Below, piece after piece: positions 1 to 7,998 of a stretch of 46,305 bases of DNA. The notes under the pieces are model-generated. The model worked only from the letters and a program-made list of their open reading frames with translations. It had not been told where the DNA came from and made no database searches. The position numbers and the translations under genes are program-made. This DNA is from Lachnospiraceae bacterium. GTDB lineage: Bacteria > Bacillota > Clostridia > Lachnospirales > Lachnospiraceae. The stretch lies in contig JAKSPO010000014.1 in NCBI GenBank assembly GCA_024404675.1, positions 1-46,305 on the forward strand. Direction: 5' to 3'. Every line of letters begins with the position of its first letter. The first letter of the stretch is position 1.

Positions 1-1778
1 AGAACAAGACCGGACTTATCATTAAGAACGGTACCTTCGATATCACCTGGGCTGTAGAGGAGGTACTTACTGAGGAGGCGAAGGAGAACTTCGTAGTATC
101 CGGCGGTAAGTTCTCTGTAGATGTTCCGAACGAATATCTGGCTGAGGGCCTTGCAACCAAGCTGAATCAGACGAGTAAGTATTATGAGCTGGTTACGGCA
201 GTTGCCGCAATCAACGACAGAACCTTCGCTTCTCTGACCGAAGCAATTGCTGCAGTTCCTACGGACGGTACGGAGACAACGGTTGTACTTCTTACAGATT
301 CTGTAGGAAACGGAATCAAGGTTCTCGAAGGTCAGAATCTGATTCTTGATTTCAATACACACAGTTACAATATTGATAAGACGGCTGAGGTTTCCGCTGC
401 TGAGCTGACAGGCTTCAGACTGTATGAGAACGCCAAGGTAACGCTCAAAAACGGTACCCTGTCGACCACCTCCATCTTCGTTGCGGATCTGATTCAGAAC
501 TACGCGGATTTGACTCTTGTCGATATGACGCTTGATGGCAGCAAGTCGCCGAAGCTTGGCTATGTCATCTCCAATATTACCGGACGCTGCGATGTGCTTG
601 GAAATACCTCCATCCTCGCAAAGAAGGGTAAGATTGCATTTGACCTCTGTGCTTCCAGCTACTACCCTGCCGGTGTCATCATCAATATTGATACGACCGG
701 AACCATTACCGGTTCCATTGATTATGAGCTTTGGGACAGCCTCACCGAGTCGAACCCGACGGCGCTTACCATTAAAAACGGTACCTTCGATATCGTATGG
801 AATGTAAGTGACGAGCTTACAATGGATGCTGCGGAGCGCTTCACCGTTTACGGCGGCCGCTTCACTAAAGACGTTCCTTTTGAGTATCTGGCACCCGGTC
901 ATACCACCAGCTTCGAAGACGGTTACTATGTAATCTCTCCGATTACCGATATGATCACCCTGACACTTGGCGGTGCAATCGGCGTAAACTTCTACCTGAA
1001 CCTCGATGCCCTGAAGGAGATTCCTTCCCGCATCGTCATCGATGAGCTTAGCTTCAATAGTGATGAGATTGCTGCGGCAAAGGTTACGGAAGGCGCGGCA
1101 GAAGGCTTCTACCTGTTTACACTTCCGAAGTATGCAAAGCAGATGACCGACGAGATCGTATGCACGATGTACGACAGCGAGGGCAATGTAATGCGTACAA
1201 AGTCCACCTCCGTGAAGGAAATCGGCGAGCAGTATCTTACCGTTTATGCGGAAGATGAGGCACTCACCACCCTCATTAAGGCAATGCTTCATTACGGCTC
1301 AATGTCACAGTCCTACTTCGATTACAACGAGGATGCTTCCGCAATCGACGGTATCGATGTATCCGAGCTTGTGATTCCTGAGGCTGATGTATTCAACGAT
1401 TATGCACTGACGATTGACGGTGATTCCACTGAGATGGCCTTCTTCGGTCACTCTCTGTTACTGAATTCGAAGGTAACGCTCCGCTACTACTTCATGCCAA
1501 TGGTTGATAACCTTTCCGAGGTAAGCTTCACCATCGACGGCACTATGGTAACACCGGTTGTCATGAGTAACGGTTTGTGCTACATCGAACTGACAGACAT
1601 CCCCGCACAGGAGCTGCTTACGGCGCATGTAGCCTCCGTTGGAGAGCTTTCCATTGCCGCATCCGCATACTCCTATGCTGCAGGCTTCTTCACGCAGTAT
1701 GAAAGAGACCCTGAGCTTGAAGCCCTGCTTCTTGCAATGTACATCTACTGCCAGGCTGCACAGGCTTACATGCAGTAA
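1..1778 (+). CDS. C-terminal part of a large secreted repeat protein (5' truncated)
   Basis: The reading frame is open from base 3 to the TAA at 1776-1778, so the gene begins upstream of the window; about 592 residues are visible. A module recurs: IKNGTFDI followed by a GGKF/GGRF turn and an 'EYLA.G' ending appears at about bases 21-150 and again at 771-900, a period near 750 bp (250 residues). Between them is a segment of the 'TFASLTEAIAAV...VVLLTD' type, common in beta-helix-like surface proteins of Clostridia. The last ~275 residues form a distinct domain starting near 'LGGAIGVNFYLNL'. There is no C-terminal membrane segment or LPxTG signal, so secretion or non-covalent wall attachment is likelier than sortase anchoring. 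Function is unknown; adhesion or surface display is inference. It ends with a strong terminator. Confidence 0.8.
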   Translation, partial: NKTGLIIKNGTFDITWAVEEVLTEEAKENFVVSGGKFSVDVPNEYLAEGLATKLNQTSKYYELVTAVAAINDRTFASLTEAIAAVPTDGTETTVVLLTDSVGNGIKVLEGQNLILDFNTHSYNIDKTAEVSAAELTGFRLYENAKVTLKNGTLSTTSIFVADLIQNYADLTLVDMTLDGSKSPKLGYVISNITGRCDVLGNTSILAKKGKIAFDLCASSYYPAGVIINIDTTGTITGSIDYELWDSLTESNPTALTIKNGTFDIVWNVSDELTMDAAERFTVYGGRFTKDVPFEYLAPGHTTSFEDGYYVISPITDMITLTLGGAIGVNFYLNLDALKEIPSRIVIDELSFNSDEIAAAKVTEGAAEGFYLFTLPKYAKQMTDEIVCTMYDSEGNVMRTKSTSVKEIGEQYLTVYAEDEALTTLIKAMLHYGSMSQSYFDYNEDASAIDGIDVSELVIPEADVFNDYALTIDGDSTEMAFFGHSLLLNSKVTLRYYFMPMVDNLSEVSFTIDGTMVTPVVMSNGLCYIELTDIPAQELLTAHVASVGELSIAASAYSYAAGFFTQYERDPELEALLLAMYIYCQAAQAYMQ

Positions 1779-1810
1779 AGAAAAGCCCCGGCCAATCAGA
1801 ACGTAACATG

Positions 1811-1856
1811 AAAGCATGATATTCCATAGCAATATGGGTATCATGCTTTTCTTTTA
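1811..1856 (+). terminator. Intrinsic terminator of the secreted repeat protein
   Basis: A long hairpin with arms AAAGCATGATA and TATCATGCTTT (plus CCATA/TATGG inside) is followed by CTTTTCTTTTAT. It lies 33 bp after the stop codon. Confidence 0.9.
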
Positions 1857-1908
1857 TATGGAAAGGACAGGCACGGCAAATTCCCGCCCGTAAGGCTTTC
1901 GTCTTATA

Positions 1909-1937
1909 TTGTATTTATCCCGATATTCGGATATAAT
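1909..1937 (+). promoter_or_regulatory. Promoter of the three-gene sensory operon
   Basis: TTGTAT (1909-1914), a 17-bp spacer and TATAAT (1932-1937) lie 63 bp before the start of the membrane sensor gene. Confidence 0.7.
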
Positions 1938-2000
1938 GCAGAATGTAATAGCACCCGGCATTTGCCATAGCAAGAATGTATGACCACAGAAGGGAGCACC

Positions 2001-3614
2001 ATGCGAACGAGCAGCAGAAAAGAATATATGGTTACGGGACTTTTTACGCTCGCATTCCTTTTGGGCGGCTTCATTCATGTTATTGCGGGCCCGTGGGATT
2101 TTACGAGCTGCATCGCACAGATCTATTACAGCGCACTTGTGCTTGTCTGGGCGGTGACGATTGATTACCGTATTGTGGATCGTCGCGTACGTCACTTGAT
2201 GCTCCTAACTGCGGTTCTTTTTATGACCGCATTCTTTCTGCAGATGTGCCGTTATCGCGTGTTTGAAGAATTTCTTACCGCATGCCGCTACTTCTGGTAC
2301 GGATACTACATTCCGATCATACTGATTCCGGTTCTGTTTCTTTTCGTTGTGCTGCACCTGCATCTGCAGGAGGATGAGAAACCAGACCGTCGCTTTTTAC
2401 TTATGCTGATTCCGGCCGTCCTTCTGCTTCTTCTTGTTATGACCAACGACCTGCATCAGCTCATATTCCGATTCACCTCAGGAACCGAGGGTGTCTCCGG
2501 CACCTACACACACGGCATACTGTTCTATTCGATATACATCTGGACGATTGGTGTACTTGCATTTTCTCTCTATCTTGCTATCAGAAAATGCCGGATTCCG
2601 AGCATCGGCAGAAAGCTCTGGATGCCGCTTTATTTTGCGCTCTACGGAATTCTCGTCGTTCTCAGTATTTTCGACATCCCGAAGATTGCGGGCACAAGCG
2701 TATGGATTTTTATCGAATGTCTTGCCATGAGCATCATCGGCATGGAGGAGTCCTGCATCCAGCTTGGCCTGATTCCCGCAAACAGCAGCTACCGTACTAT
2801 CGCAAGGCTTGCTAACAAGCCATTTGTCATTGCCGATGGAAACGGCACACCTGTTTACAGCGCTGAGGTCGCTAAGGAGATGGGTAGGCATACCGAGACC
2901 GTGCAGCTTCACACGAAGCCAATCAAGGGCGGCAGTGTTACCTGGGCTGTCGACCTATCAGAAATCCTCAGACTGAACCGGGAGATTGAAAAGGCAACCG
3001 AGAGTATCGAAAGTAGAAACGAGTATCTTAAGACCGAGAACAGCCTGAAGGAGGAGCAGCCCCGCCTGCGTGCGAGAAATGTCCTCTACAACCGAATCGC
3101 AGAAATCGTAAGCCCGCAGCTTGATACAATCGGACATTTGCTTGATGAGAACGTCGATGAGAAGAGCCTTGCGAAGCTTGCCTTTTTAAATGCCTATATC
3201 AAAAGGCGCAGCAATATGGAGCTTTTAAAGGAAGACAAGGGGCACATCCCAACCGAGGAGCTCGCTTCCGCCATCCGCGAATCCTGCGAGTATCTTAAGC
3301 TTGGCGGGGTGGATGCACTGCTTCATATTACCCCCGCCGGTGAGCTTTCCGCAGATACCGTGCTCTGTCTGTACGAAGCCTTCGAGGCCGTGGTGGAAGG
3401 CTGTCTTGATACCCTTCAATATCTGCTTGTCAACATTACCATGCGGTCAGGTCTGCCGGTTTTACGAATGACGCTACAGGCTGAAGGTGCGGACATGGAT
3501 TCGCTCGAAAGCTCCGTCGCTCGTTTCGACGAAGGCTTCCTCACTACCGTTCAGAACGATGACGGTGCGATAACGATTACCGTCACAAAAAAGGAAGGAG
3601 GTAGCAGTCTATGA
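2001..3614 (+). CDS. Membrane sensor protein, histidine-kinase-like with degenerate C-terminus
   Basis: The ATG at 2001 is chosen over an in-frame ATG at 1980 because AGAAGGGA lies just upstream of 2001; this gives 537 residues. The first ~270 residues contain about eight hydrophobic segments, an arrangement like the 7TM N-terminal region of some Firmicute histidine kinases. Next comes a PAS-like stretch ('KPFVIADGNGTPVYSAEVAKEMG'-type, about residues 275-320), then a coiled coil rich in E/K/R. The C-terminal ~150 residues have the helix pattern of a kinase catalytic region, but I see no HD phosphoacceptor box, N-box or G-box. The stop overlaps the start of the histidine kinase gene (ATGA), so the two are probably co-translated. 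A sensory partner of that kinase is the simplest reading; ligand unknown. Confidence 0.7.
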   Translation: MRTSSRKEYMVTGLFTLAFLLGGFIHVIAGPWDFTSCIAQIYYSALVLVWAVTIDYRIVDRRVRHLMLLTAVLFMTAFFLQMCRYRVFEEFLTACRYFWYGYYIPIILIPVLFLFVVLHLHLQEDEKPDRRFLLMLIPAVLLLLLVMTNDLHQLIFRFTSGTEGVSGTYTHGILFYSIYIWTIGVLAFSLYLAIRKCRIPSIGRKLWMPLYFALYGILVVLSIFDIPKIAGTSVWIFIECLAMSIIGMEESCIQLGLIPANSSYRTIARLANKPFVIADGNGTPVYSAEVAKEMGRHTETVQLHTKPIKGGSVTWAVDLSEILRLNREIEKATESIESRNEYLKTENSLKEEQPRLRARNVLYNRIAEIVSPQLDTIGHLLDENVDEKSLAKLAFLNAYIKRRSNMELLKEDKGHIPTEELASAIRESCEYLKLGGVDALLHITPAGELSADTVLCLYEAFEAVVEGCLDTLQYLLVNITMRSGLPVLRMTLQAEGADMDSLESSVARFDEGFLTTVQNDDGAITITVTKKEGGSSL

Positions 3615-4918
3615 GACCGATTTCCTCCCTCTCCCATCTTACATTGGGGCTTTTCAGCAGCTGGCAGATACTTCTCTTCCTAGGTGCCGTGTACCTCTTA
3701 ATTGCAGGCTTCCGGGACAGGCGGCGAATCGCTCCCCCGCTTCGAAATGCACTGCTTTTGCTTCTTTGCTTTATCAATTACACGCTGTTTCAGTGTACGG
3801 TCGGCTATACCTCACAAAATGCCGTAACCCCTTTCATGATTCGCATCGTCGCAAAGTATGCAAAGCTTCCGGCACTGTTGCTGCTTTCCCTCTGCACGCT
3901 TCTCACAATCGTCGAAGTTCTTCTGATTCGTTCGATGCGGCACTGGTACAACACGCATATCACCTCGGCGTCCATCAAGGAAACGATTGAAACGCTTCCG
4001 GTCGGCATCTGTGCCTTCGAGCCAAACGGCAGGATAACGCTTCGCAATAAGACGATGGAGCAGTTTTGCCGCAGTCTTATCAATCTGCCGCTTTTAAATG
4101 GCAACGAATTCGTTCTGGCGCTTCGGAAGCGTAGGTCGGACTTTACCGATTTCGCCGTTTCCCTGCCCGATGGAAGCGTCTGGTCATTTACCGAGGACGA
4201 GCTGGAAAGCTCTTCCGCACACTACACGCTTCTTATCGCTTACAACGTAACAGAAGCTTATCAGAAGACACAAATGCTTGCGAAACGGCAGGCTACCGTG
4301 CAGGAGCTGAACAGAAAGCTGTTAGCCTACAATAGAGAGATTGAACAGGTTATCACCCAGCAGGAGATATTGAATGCCAAGATTCACATTCATGATGAGC
4401 TTGGCACCGGCCTTCTTGCCATCAAGCACTACCTTGTCTCAGGCGGCAGCGAACAGGAGCTTAAGGAGCTCCTTACGCGCTTACAGGGTAACATCCGCTT
4501 TCTCCAGAAGGAAGCGGTTTCCGAAACGCAGGATGAGTATGCGCTCATCCTTTCAACCGCGCGTGATCTCGGTGTTTCGGTTGAGATAGACGGAACGCTT
4601 CCCGAGACGGAGCCAAACCGGCATATTCTCGCAACTGCGATTCACGAGTGCTTTACCAATATCCTTCGCCACACGAACGGCGATACGCTTTCTGTCCGTA
4701 TCCGGGAGGATGCTCGGACAGTCACGGCGCATTTTACGGACAATAATACGCTTCCCGTCGAAGGGATTACCGAAACCGGCGGTCTTCGCTCCCTGCGTGA
4801 CCTGACCGAGCAGGCGGGCGGAAGGTTCGAGATTGCCGTATCGCCCCGCTATCACTTAACTATTACTCTAGTAAAGGAGGTCGAAACCGATGCCCTATCA
4901 AGTTTTGATCGTCGATGA
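3611..4918 (+). CDS. Sensor histidine kinase (NarX/DesK-like type)
   Basis: 435 residues. Three hydrophobic segments lie in the first ~110 residues, followed by a PAS-like stretch beginning near 'ETLPVGICAFEPNGRI'. The phosphoacceptor motif HDELGTGL has its histidine at about residue 261. The HATPase domain shows an N-box ('ECFTNILRHT') and a GG-containing G-box ('ETGGLRSLRDL'). The short HDxxG box and a NarL-type response regulator gene starting inside its 3' end (29-bp overlap) are typical of HPK7-like pairs. It overlaps the membrane sensor gene by four bases, so all three genes form one operon. Signal and targets cannot be read from the sequence. Confidence 0.88.
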   Translation: MRPISSLSHLTLGLFSSWQILLFLGAVYLLIAGFRDRRRIAPPLRNALLLLLCFINYTLFQCTVGYTSQNAVTPFMIRIVAKYAKLPALLLLSLCTLLTIVEVLLIRSMRHWYNTHITSASIKETIETLPVGICAFEPNGRITLRNKTMEQFCRSLINLPLLNGNEFVLALRKRRSDFTDFAVSLPDGSVWSFTEDELESSSAHYTLLIAYNVTEAYQKTQMLAKRQATVQELNRKLLAYNREIEQVITQQEILNAKIHIHDELGTGLLAIKHYLVSGGSEQELKELLTRLQGNIRFLQKEAVSETQDEYALILSTARDLGVSVEIDGTLPETEPNRHILATAIHECFTNILRHTNGDTLSVRIREDARTVTAHFTDNNTLPVEGITETGGLRSLRDLTEQAGGRFEIAVSPRYHLTITLVKEVETDALSSFDRR

Positions 4919-5519
4919 CCAGGCTCTTCCCAGACAGTACTTTGAAAGTATCGTCACCCACTCGGATAATTACGTCCTGACTGCTGCCATTTCCTCCGCG
5001 AAAATGGCCTACGCTTACTGCGCAAAGGGCGGCGTGGATCTGATCCTTATGGACATTGTCATGTCCGATGAGGTAAATGGTCTTGAGGCCGCAAGAAAAA
5101 TCAAGGGAAGCTACCCGCATATCAAAATCCTTGCCGTCACCTCCATGCCCGATGCCACATTTCTCGAAAAGGCAAGAAATGCCGGTGTCGATTCCTTCTG
5201 GTACAAGGAGGTACAGGACGCCCCGATGCTTTCGGTTATGGATCAGACGATGGCCGGACAGCATATCTGGCCCGATAAGACACCAACTGTATCCTTTGGG
5301 CTGTGCGACAGCTCTGCCCTTACCGACCGTGAGCTCGAGGTACTGAGGCTGCTTGCGATGGGGTATTCCAATCAGGAGATTGCGGACGAGCTGTATGTAA
5401 GCATCAATACCATCCGCTTCCATCTTGGAAATCTTCTGTCGAAGACCGGCTATTCCTCACGAACAGAGCTTGCAATCGCAGCCGCGAAAAGCGGCTTTGC
5501 CGTAGAAGGCATTCAATAG
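4890..5519 (+). CDS. Response regulator, NarL/FixJ (LuxR-type HTH) family
   Basis: 209 residues with a strong AAAGGAGG ribosome site inside the end of the kinase gene. The receiver domain has the acidic pair D9/D10, phosphoacceptor D55 (in LILMDIVM), a T/S switch position in 'AVTSMPD' and the conserved lysine in 'WYKEV'. The C-terminal HTH (about residues 141-195) has the LuxR signature 'LTDRELEVLRLLAMGYSNQE' and 'SINTIRFHL'. It should bind DNA when phosphorylated by the kinase encoded immediately upstream. The next gene downstream has its own probable promoter, so it may or may not be a target. Confidence 0.93.
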   Translation: MPYQVLIVDDQALPRQYFESIVTHSDNYVLTAAISSAKMAYAYCAKGGVDLILMDIVMSDEVNGLEAARKIKGSYPHIKILAVTSMPDATFLEKARNAGVDSFWYKEVQDAPMLSVMDQTMAGQHIWPDKTPTVSFGLCDSSALTDRELEVLRLLAMGYSNQEIADELYVSINTIRFHLGNLLSKTGYSSRTELAIAAAKSGFAVEGIQ

Positions 5520-5542
5520 TAGCCTGCAGGCTTTTCTATCCC

Positions 5543-5622
5543 ACCGGGAAACTATCTCTTCGGATGGTGCGATTCCCGGTAAGGACAGCTATAATAATTA
5601 TCTGTTGCCGCAGAAAGCGGCA
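5543..5622 (+). promoter_or_regulatory. Intergenic hairpin, -10 box and leader hairpin before the zinc-ribbon gene
   Basis: ACCGGGAA (5543-5550) pairs with TTCCCGGT (5573-5580); no T-run follows, so it is not a typical terminator. TATAAT lies at 5590-5595 without a clear -35 box. A short hairpin TGCCGC/GCGGCA (5606-5622) falls in the presumed leader. Together these suggest a regulated promoter for the gene at 5644. Confidence 0.4.
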
Positions 5623-5643
5623 TAACATTCGAAAGGATAATTC

Positions 5644-7188
5644 ATGGGTTTATTCACGAAAAAGGATCCCACAGAGGCATACAGCCGCAATAAGCAGGCT
5701 TACCTTGCAAAGGCCTCTGTGAAAAAGAATACAGATACCGTCTACCTTCGCCTTTATAAAACGAGGCAGGCAGAGCGTTCTGCACAGCTGTATGTGCAGG
5801 TTACCGAAGGAGTTTTGCGAATCGGCGATCTGTTAGAGCTTGAATGTGTTCGCGGGAACAGGCTCGGCGTCCATTCCGTAGTCGGAAGGGTCAGTGCCAT
5901 CTATCAGATTCTCAGTTCCGGCGGTCTTACTAAGCGGGAAAGCCTTGCTCCAACCGATGAGGCCTACGAGAATGACCTTGTATGGGTAGAGGTTCCCGAC
6001 ATCGATGTGACACTACTCTATGCAAGTGGCCAGATTCGTAAATCAAAGGCGCAAAATGTAGTCGCAGAGGACACGGTGAACGAGACAGTCTCCGTTTCGT
6101 ACGACGAAGAGGTCTCAAAGATGGTCAACTACTTTAAGAGTGAGCTGTATGCGTATTTCACGGAGCGGACTGCCATCGGACATATCACACAGGATCTCGG
6201 CTACTCCTTGCTTGCGCAGAGAAAACGTCTTGACCGAAAAGGCATCACTATGACCATCGAGAGATCGGCCGATATCGATTCTGTCACTATCGGAATGGAG
6301 GTACAGCGCTATAGCTCTTCACAATTCGATGTCGCAGAGGTCAACGAGGCCATCAAGCTGAAACGAAGCTATCGTTCGGCGGGCAGAGAAATCTACCGTG
6401 ATGAGGACTGGCGAATCTGCCACTATCTTCTGGCCGGTGCGAAGAATAACGCTACCGGAATGCTTTTATGCCCCAGCTGCGGAAACTATGCAGCCCGCGA
6501 GGAGCTTTTGGTTGGATGCCCGTACTGCGGTACACATTTTACGATACGCGATCTGTCACTTCGTGTGGCCGGCTATTCGCAGAAGCAGGTCGGACAAACA
6601 TTTACGGACAAGCTCCGCGGAAGGGTTGATCTCGGCTTTTCGTTATATCACGAAGGGAAGCAGAAGGAATATGACCAGGTGCTAAAGTATCGTATGGCCC
6701 AGGTTGATCCGCTCTTCTCGCCTACCGCCTTTTATAACAGCATGCGAAACAAGCTGTACTCCATCGTTTTCGCAGAAGATGCCAATGCCCTTAGAAACCT
6801 TGCCGACGAGGATTTCGATGTCGCACCGAGCTTCCCGCAGTTTGAAGATGTTATCGATCTGGATATCCAGGAGATAGAAACGAAGAACTTCAAGAAAAGT
6901 GACCCCTACGTTCTGATCGATGTTGTCATGAATGCCATGCTATTACATTATCAGGCGTCTTCGGGCAATGCCGTATGGAAGCGAAACAAAATCACGATGT
7001 CCTTTGTAAAGCACCTTAAGAATCAGACAACGGATATCTTCGAGCCAAGCAAGGTGCACTGCCAAAGCTGCGGCGGCGCCTACAGCTTATACGACGGCAA
7101 AGCCTGCACCTACTGCGGTCATACGATTGATTATCCCATGTATGACTGGCTTCTGATTGATCTTTCTATTGAGACGCTTGAAGGTTAG
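5644..7188 (+). CDS. Zinc-ribbon protein of unknown function (possible Tim44-like region)
   Basis: 514 residues, preceded by GAAAGGATAATTC. Two four-cysteine zinc ribbons are visible: one near the middle (CPSCG...CPYCG) and one close to the C-terminus (CQSCG...CTYCG). Between them, 'FTDKLRGRVDLGFSLYHEG' and 'DPLFSPTAFYNSM' begin a region whose later part ('DPYVLIDVVMNAMLLHYQASS') resembles the alpha/beta fold of Tim44-like proteins, but this is weak. There is no signal peptide or membrane segment, so it should be cytoplasmic. The N-terminal ~200 residues match nothing I recognise. It stands alone, with a -10 box upstream and the convergent mscL gene downstream. Confidence 0.7.
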   Translation: MGLFTKKDPTEAYSRNKQAYLAKASVKKNTDTVYLRLYKTRQAERSAQLYVQVTEGVLRIGDLLELECVRGNRLGVHSVVGRVSAIYQILSSGGLTKRESLAPTDEAYENDLVWVEVPDIDVTLLYASGQIRKSKAQNVVAEDTVNETVSVSYDEEVSKMVNYFKSELYAYFTERTAIGHITQDLGYSLLAQRKRLDRKGITMTIERSADIDSVTIGMEVQRYSSSQFDVAEVNEAIKLKRSYRSAGREIYRDEDWRICHYLLAGAKNNATGMLLCPSCGNYAAREELLVGCPYCGTHFTIRDLSLRVAGYSQKQVGQTFTDKLRGRVDLGFSLYHEGKQKEYDQVLKYRMAQVDPLFSPTAFYNSMRNKLYSIVFAEDANALRNLADEDFDVAPSFPQFEDVIDLDIQEIETKNFKKSDPYVLIDVVMNAMLLHYQASSGNAVWKRNKITMSFVKHLKNQTTDIFEPSKVHCQSCGGAYSLYDGKACTYCGHTIDYPMYDWLLIDLSIETLEG

Positions 7189-7252
7189 AAGCCCTCATTC
7201 ATTTGAATGAATCGACCATCGCTGTCGATGATATCCTGATTTCAGAATAACC

Positions 7253-7294
7253 AAAAAAAGACCTTAAAACATGTTACCATATTTCAAGGTCTTT
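7253..7294 (-). terminator. Intrinsic terminator of mscL
   Basis: On the minus strand AAAGACCTT and AAGGTCTTT (7257-7265 and 7286-7294) form a stem followed by a T-run (the A-run at 7253-7259 on the plus strand). It is 22 bp past the mscL stop. Confidence 0.85.
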
Positions 7295-7315
7295 CTGCAT
7301 TCTGATCAGACTATG

Positions 7316-7789
7316 CTAGTTCTCATCCTTAGGAAGCTCGGAGGTGCAGTGAGGGCAACGGGTTGCCTCGATGCTGATCTCGGACTTACAATAAGGACAC
7401 TTCTTCGTGGTAGGAGCCTTCGGCTCTTCAGGCTTCTTCTTGGATTCAGCAAGCTTGTTCATACCCTTAACCATAAGGAATACGATAAATGCCATAATCA
7501 GGAAGTGAAGCACAGCGGTAATAAAATTACCGTAGTTCCATGTAGCGATTCCCAGTTCCTTCGCCTCAGCAAGGGTAGCCGGTGCAGCGGTTACGCCCTC
7601 CGGAAGCTTACCAAGTACCAGGTACAGGTTGGTGAAATCGGTATCACCGATTGCCCAGCCGAGAAGCGGCATGATGATGTCGTTTACCAAAGAACCGACA
7701 ATTGCATTGAAAGCGGAACCGATGATCATACCAACTGCAAGATCGATCATGTTACCGCGCATGATGAATTTCTTGAATTCCTTAAACAT
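7316..7789 (-). CDS. mscL: Large-conductance mechanosensitive channel MscL with C-terminal zinc ribbon
   Basis: 157 residues from the ATG at 7789, chosen because AAAGGAG lies 7 bases upstream; an in-frame ATG 30 bp earlier has no ribosome site. The N-terminus 'MFKEFKKFIMRGNMIDLAVG' and first membrane helix with 'SLVNDIIMPLLG' are classic MscL, as is the second helix ('AVLHFLIMAFIVFLMV'). MscL forms a homopentameric pore that opens under membrane tension and releases solutes on osmotic downshock. After the second helix and a charged, proline-containing linker, the protein ends in a four-cysteine ribbon CPYC...CPHC (about residues 127-144) in place of the usual cytoplasmic helix alone. Monocistronic, with its own promoter and terminator. 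Confidence 0.95.
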   Translation of the reverse strand: MFKEFKKFIMRGNMIDLAVGMIIGSAFNAIVGSLVNDIIMPLLGWAIGDTDFTNLYLVLGKLPEGVTAAPATLAEAKELGIATWNYGNFITAVLHFLIMAFIVFLMVKGMNKLAESKKKPEEPKAPTTKKCPYCKSEISIEATRCPHCTSELPKDEN

Positions 7790-7889
7790 TCTTCTATCTC
7801 CTTTCTGTTTCGGAGGCACTGCCGGAAGCTTTCGACTATCGGCAAAGCGACCAAAGCGCAGGCAGTTTTCATCTCTGCTCTTACCAATA

Positions 7890-7919
7890 AATCTACCACA
7901 GAAATCCCCGCTTTGTCAA
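7890..7919 (-). promoter_or_regulatory. Promoter of mscL
   Basis: On the minus strand TTGACA (7914-7919), an 18-bp spacer and TAGATT (7890-7895) with an upstream TG (extended -10). Leader of about 100 nt. Confidence 0.65.
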
Positions 7920-7938
7920 GATTCCGCCCCCTCTTCAA

Positions 7939-7968
7939 TTGACAAAACCGCCCCGTCTGTGAGAAAAT
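7939..7968 (+). promoter_or_regulatory. Promoter of the ApbE-like lipoprotein gene
   Basis: TTGACA (7939-7944), 18 bp, then GAAAAT (7963-7968). The -35 is perfect, the -10 weak. It is divergent from the mscL promoter; the two -35 boxes are 19 bp apart. Confidence 0.5.
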
Positions 7969-7998
7969 GTCATCGTAAGAATTACCAAGGAGACTGCA

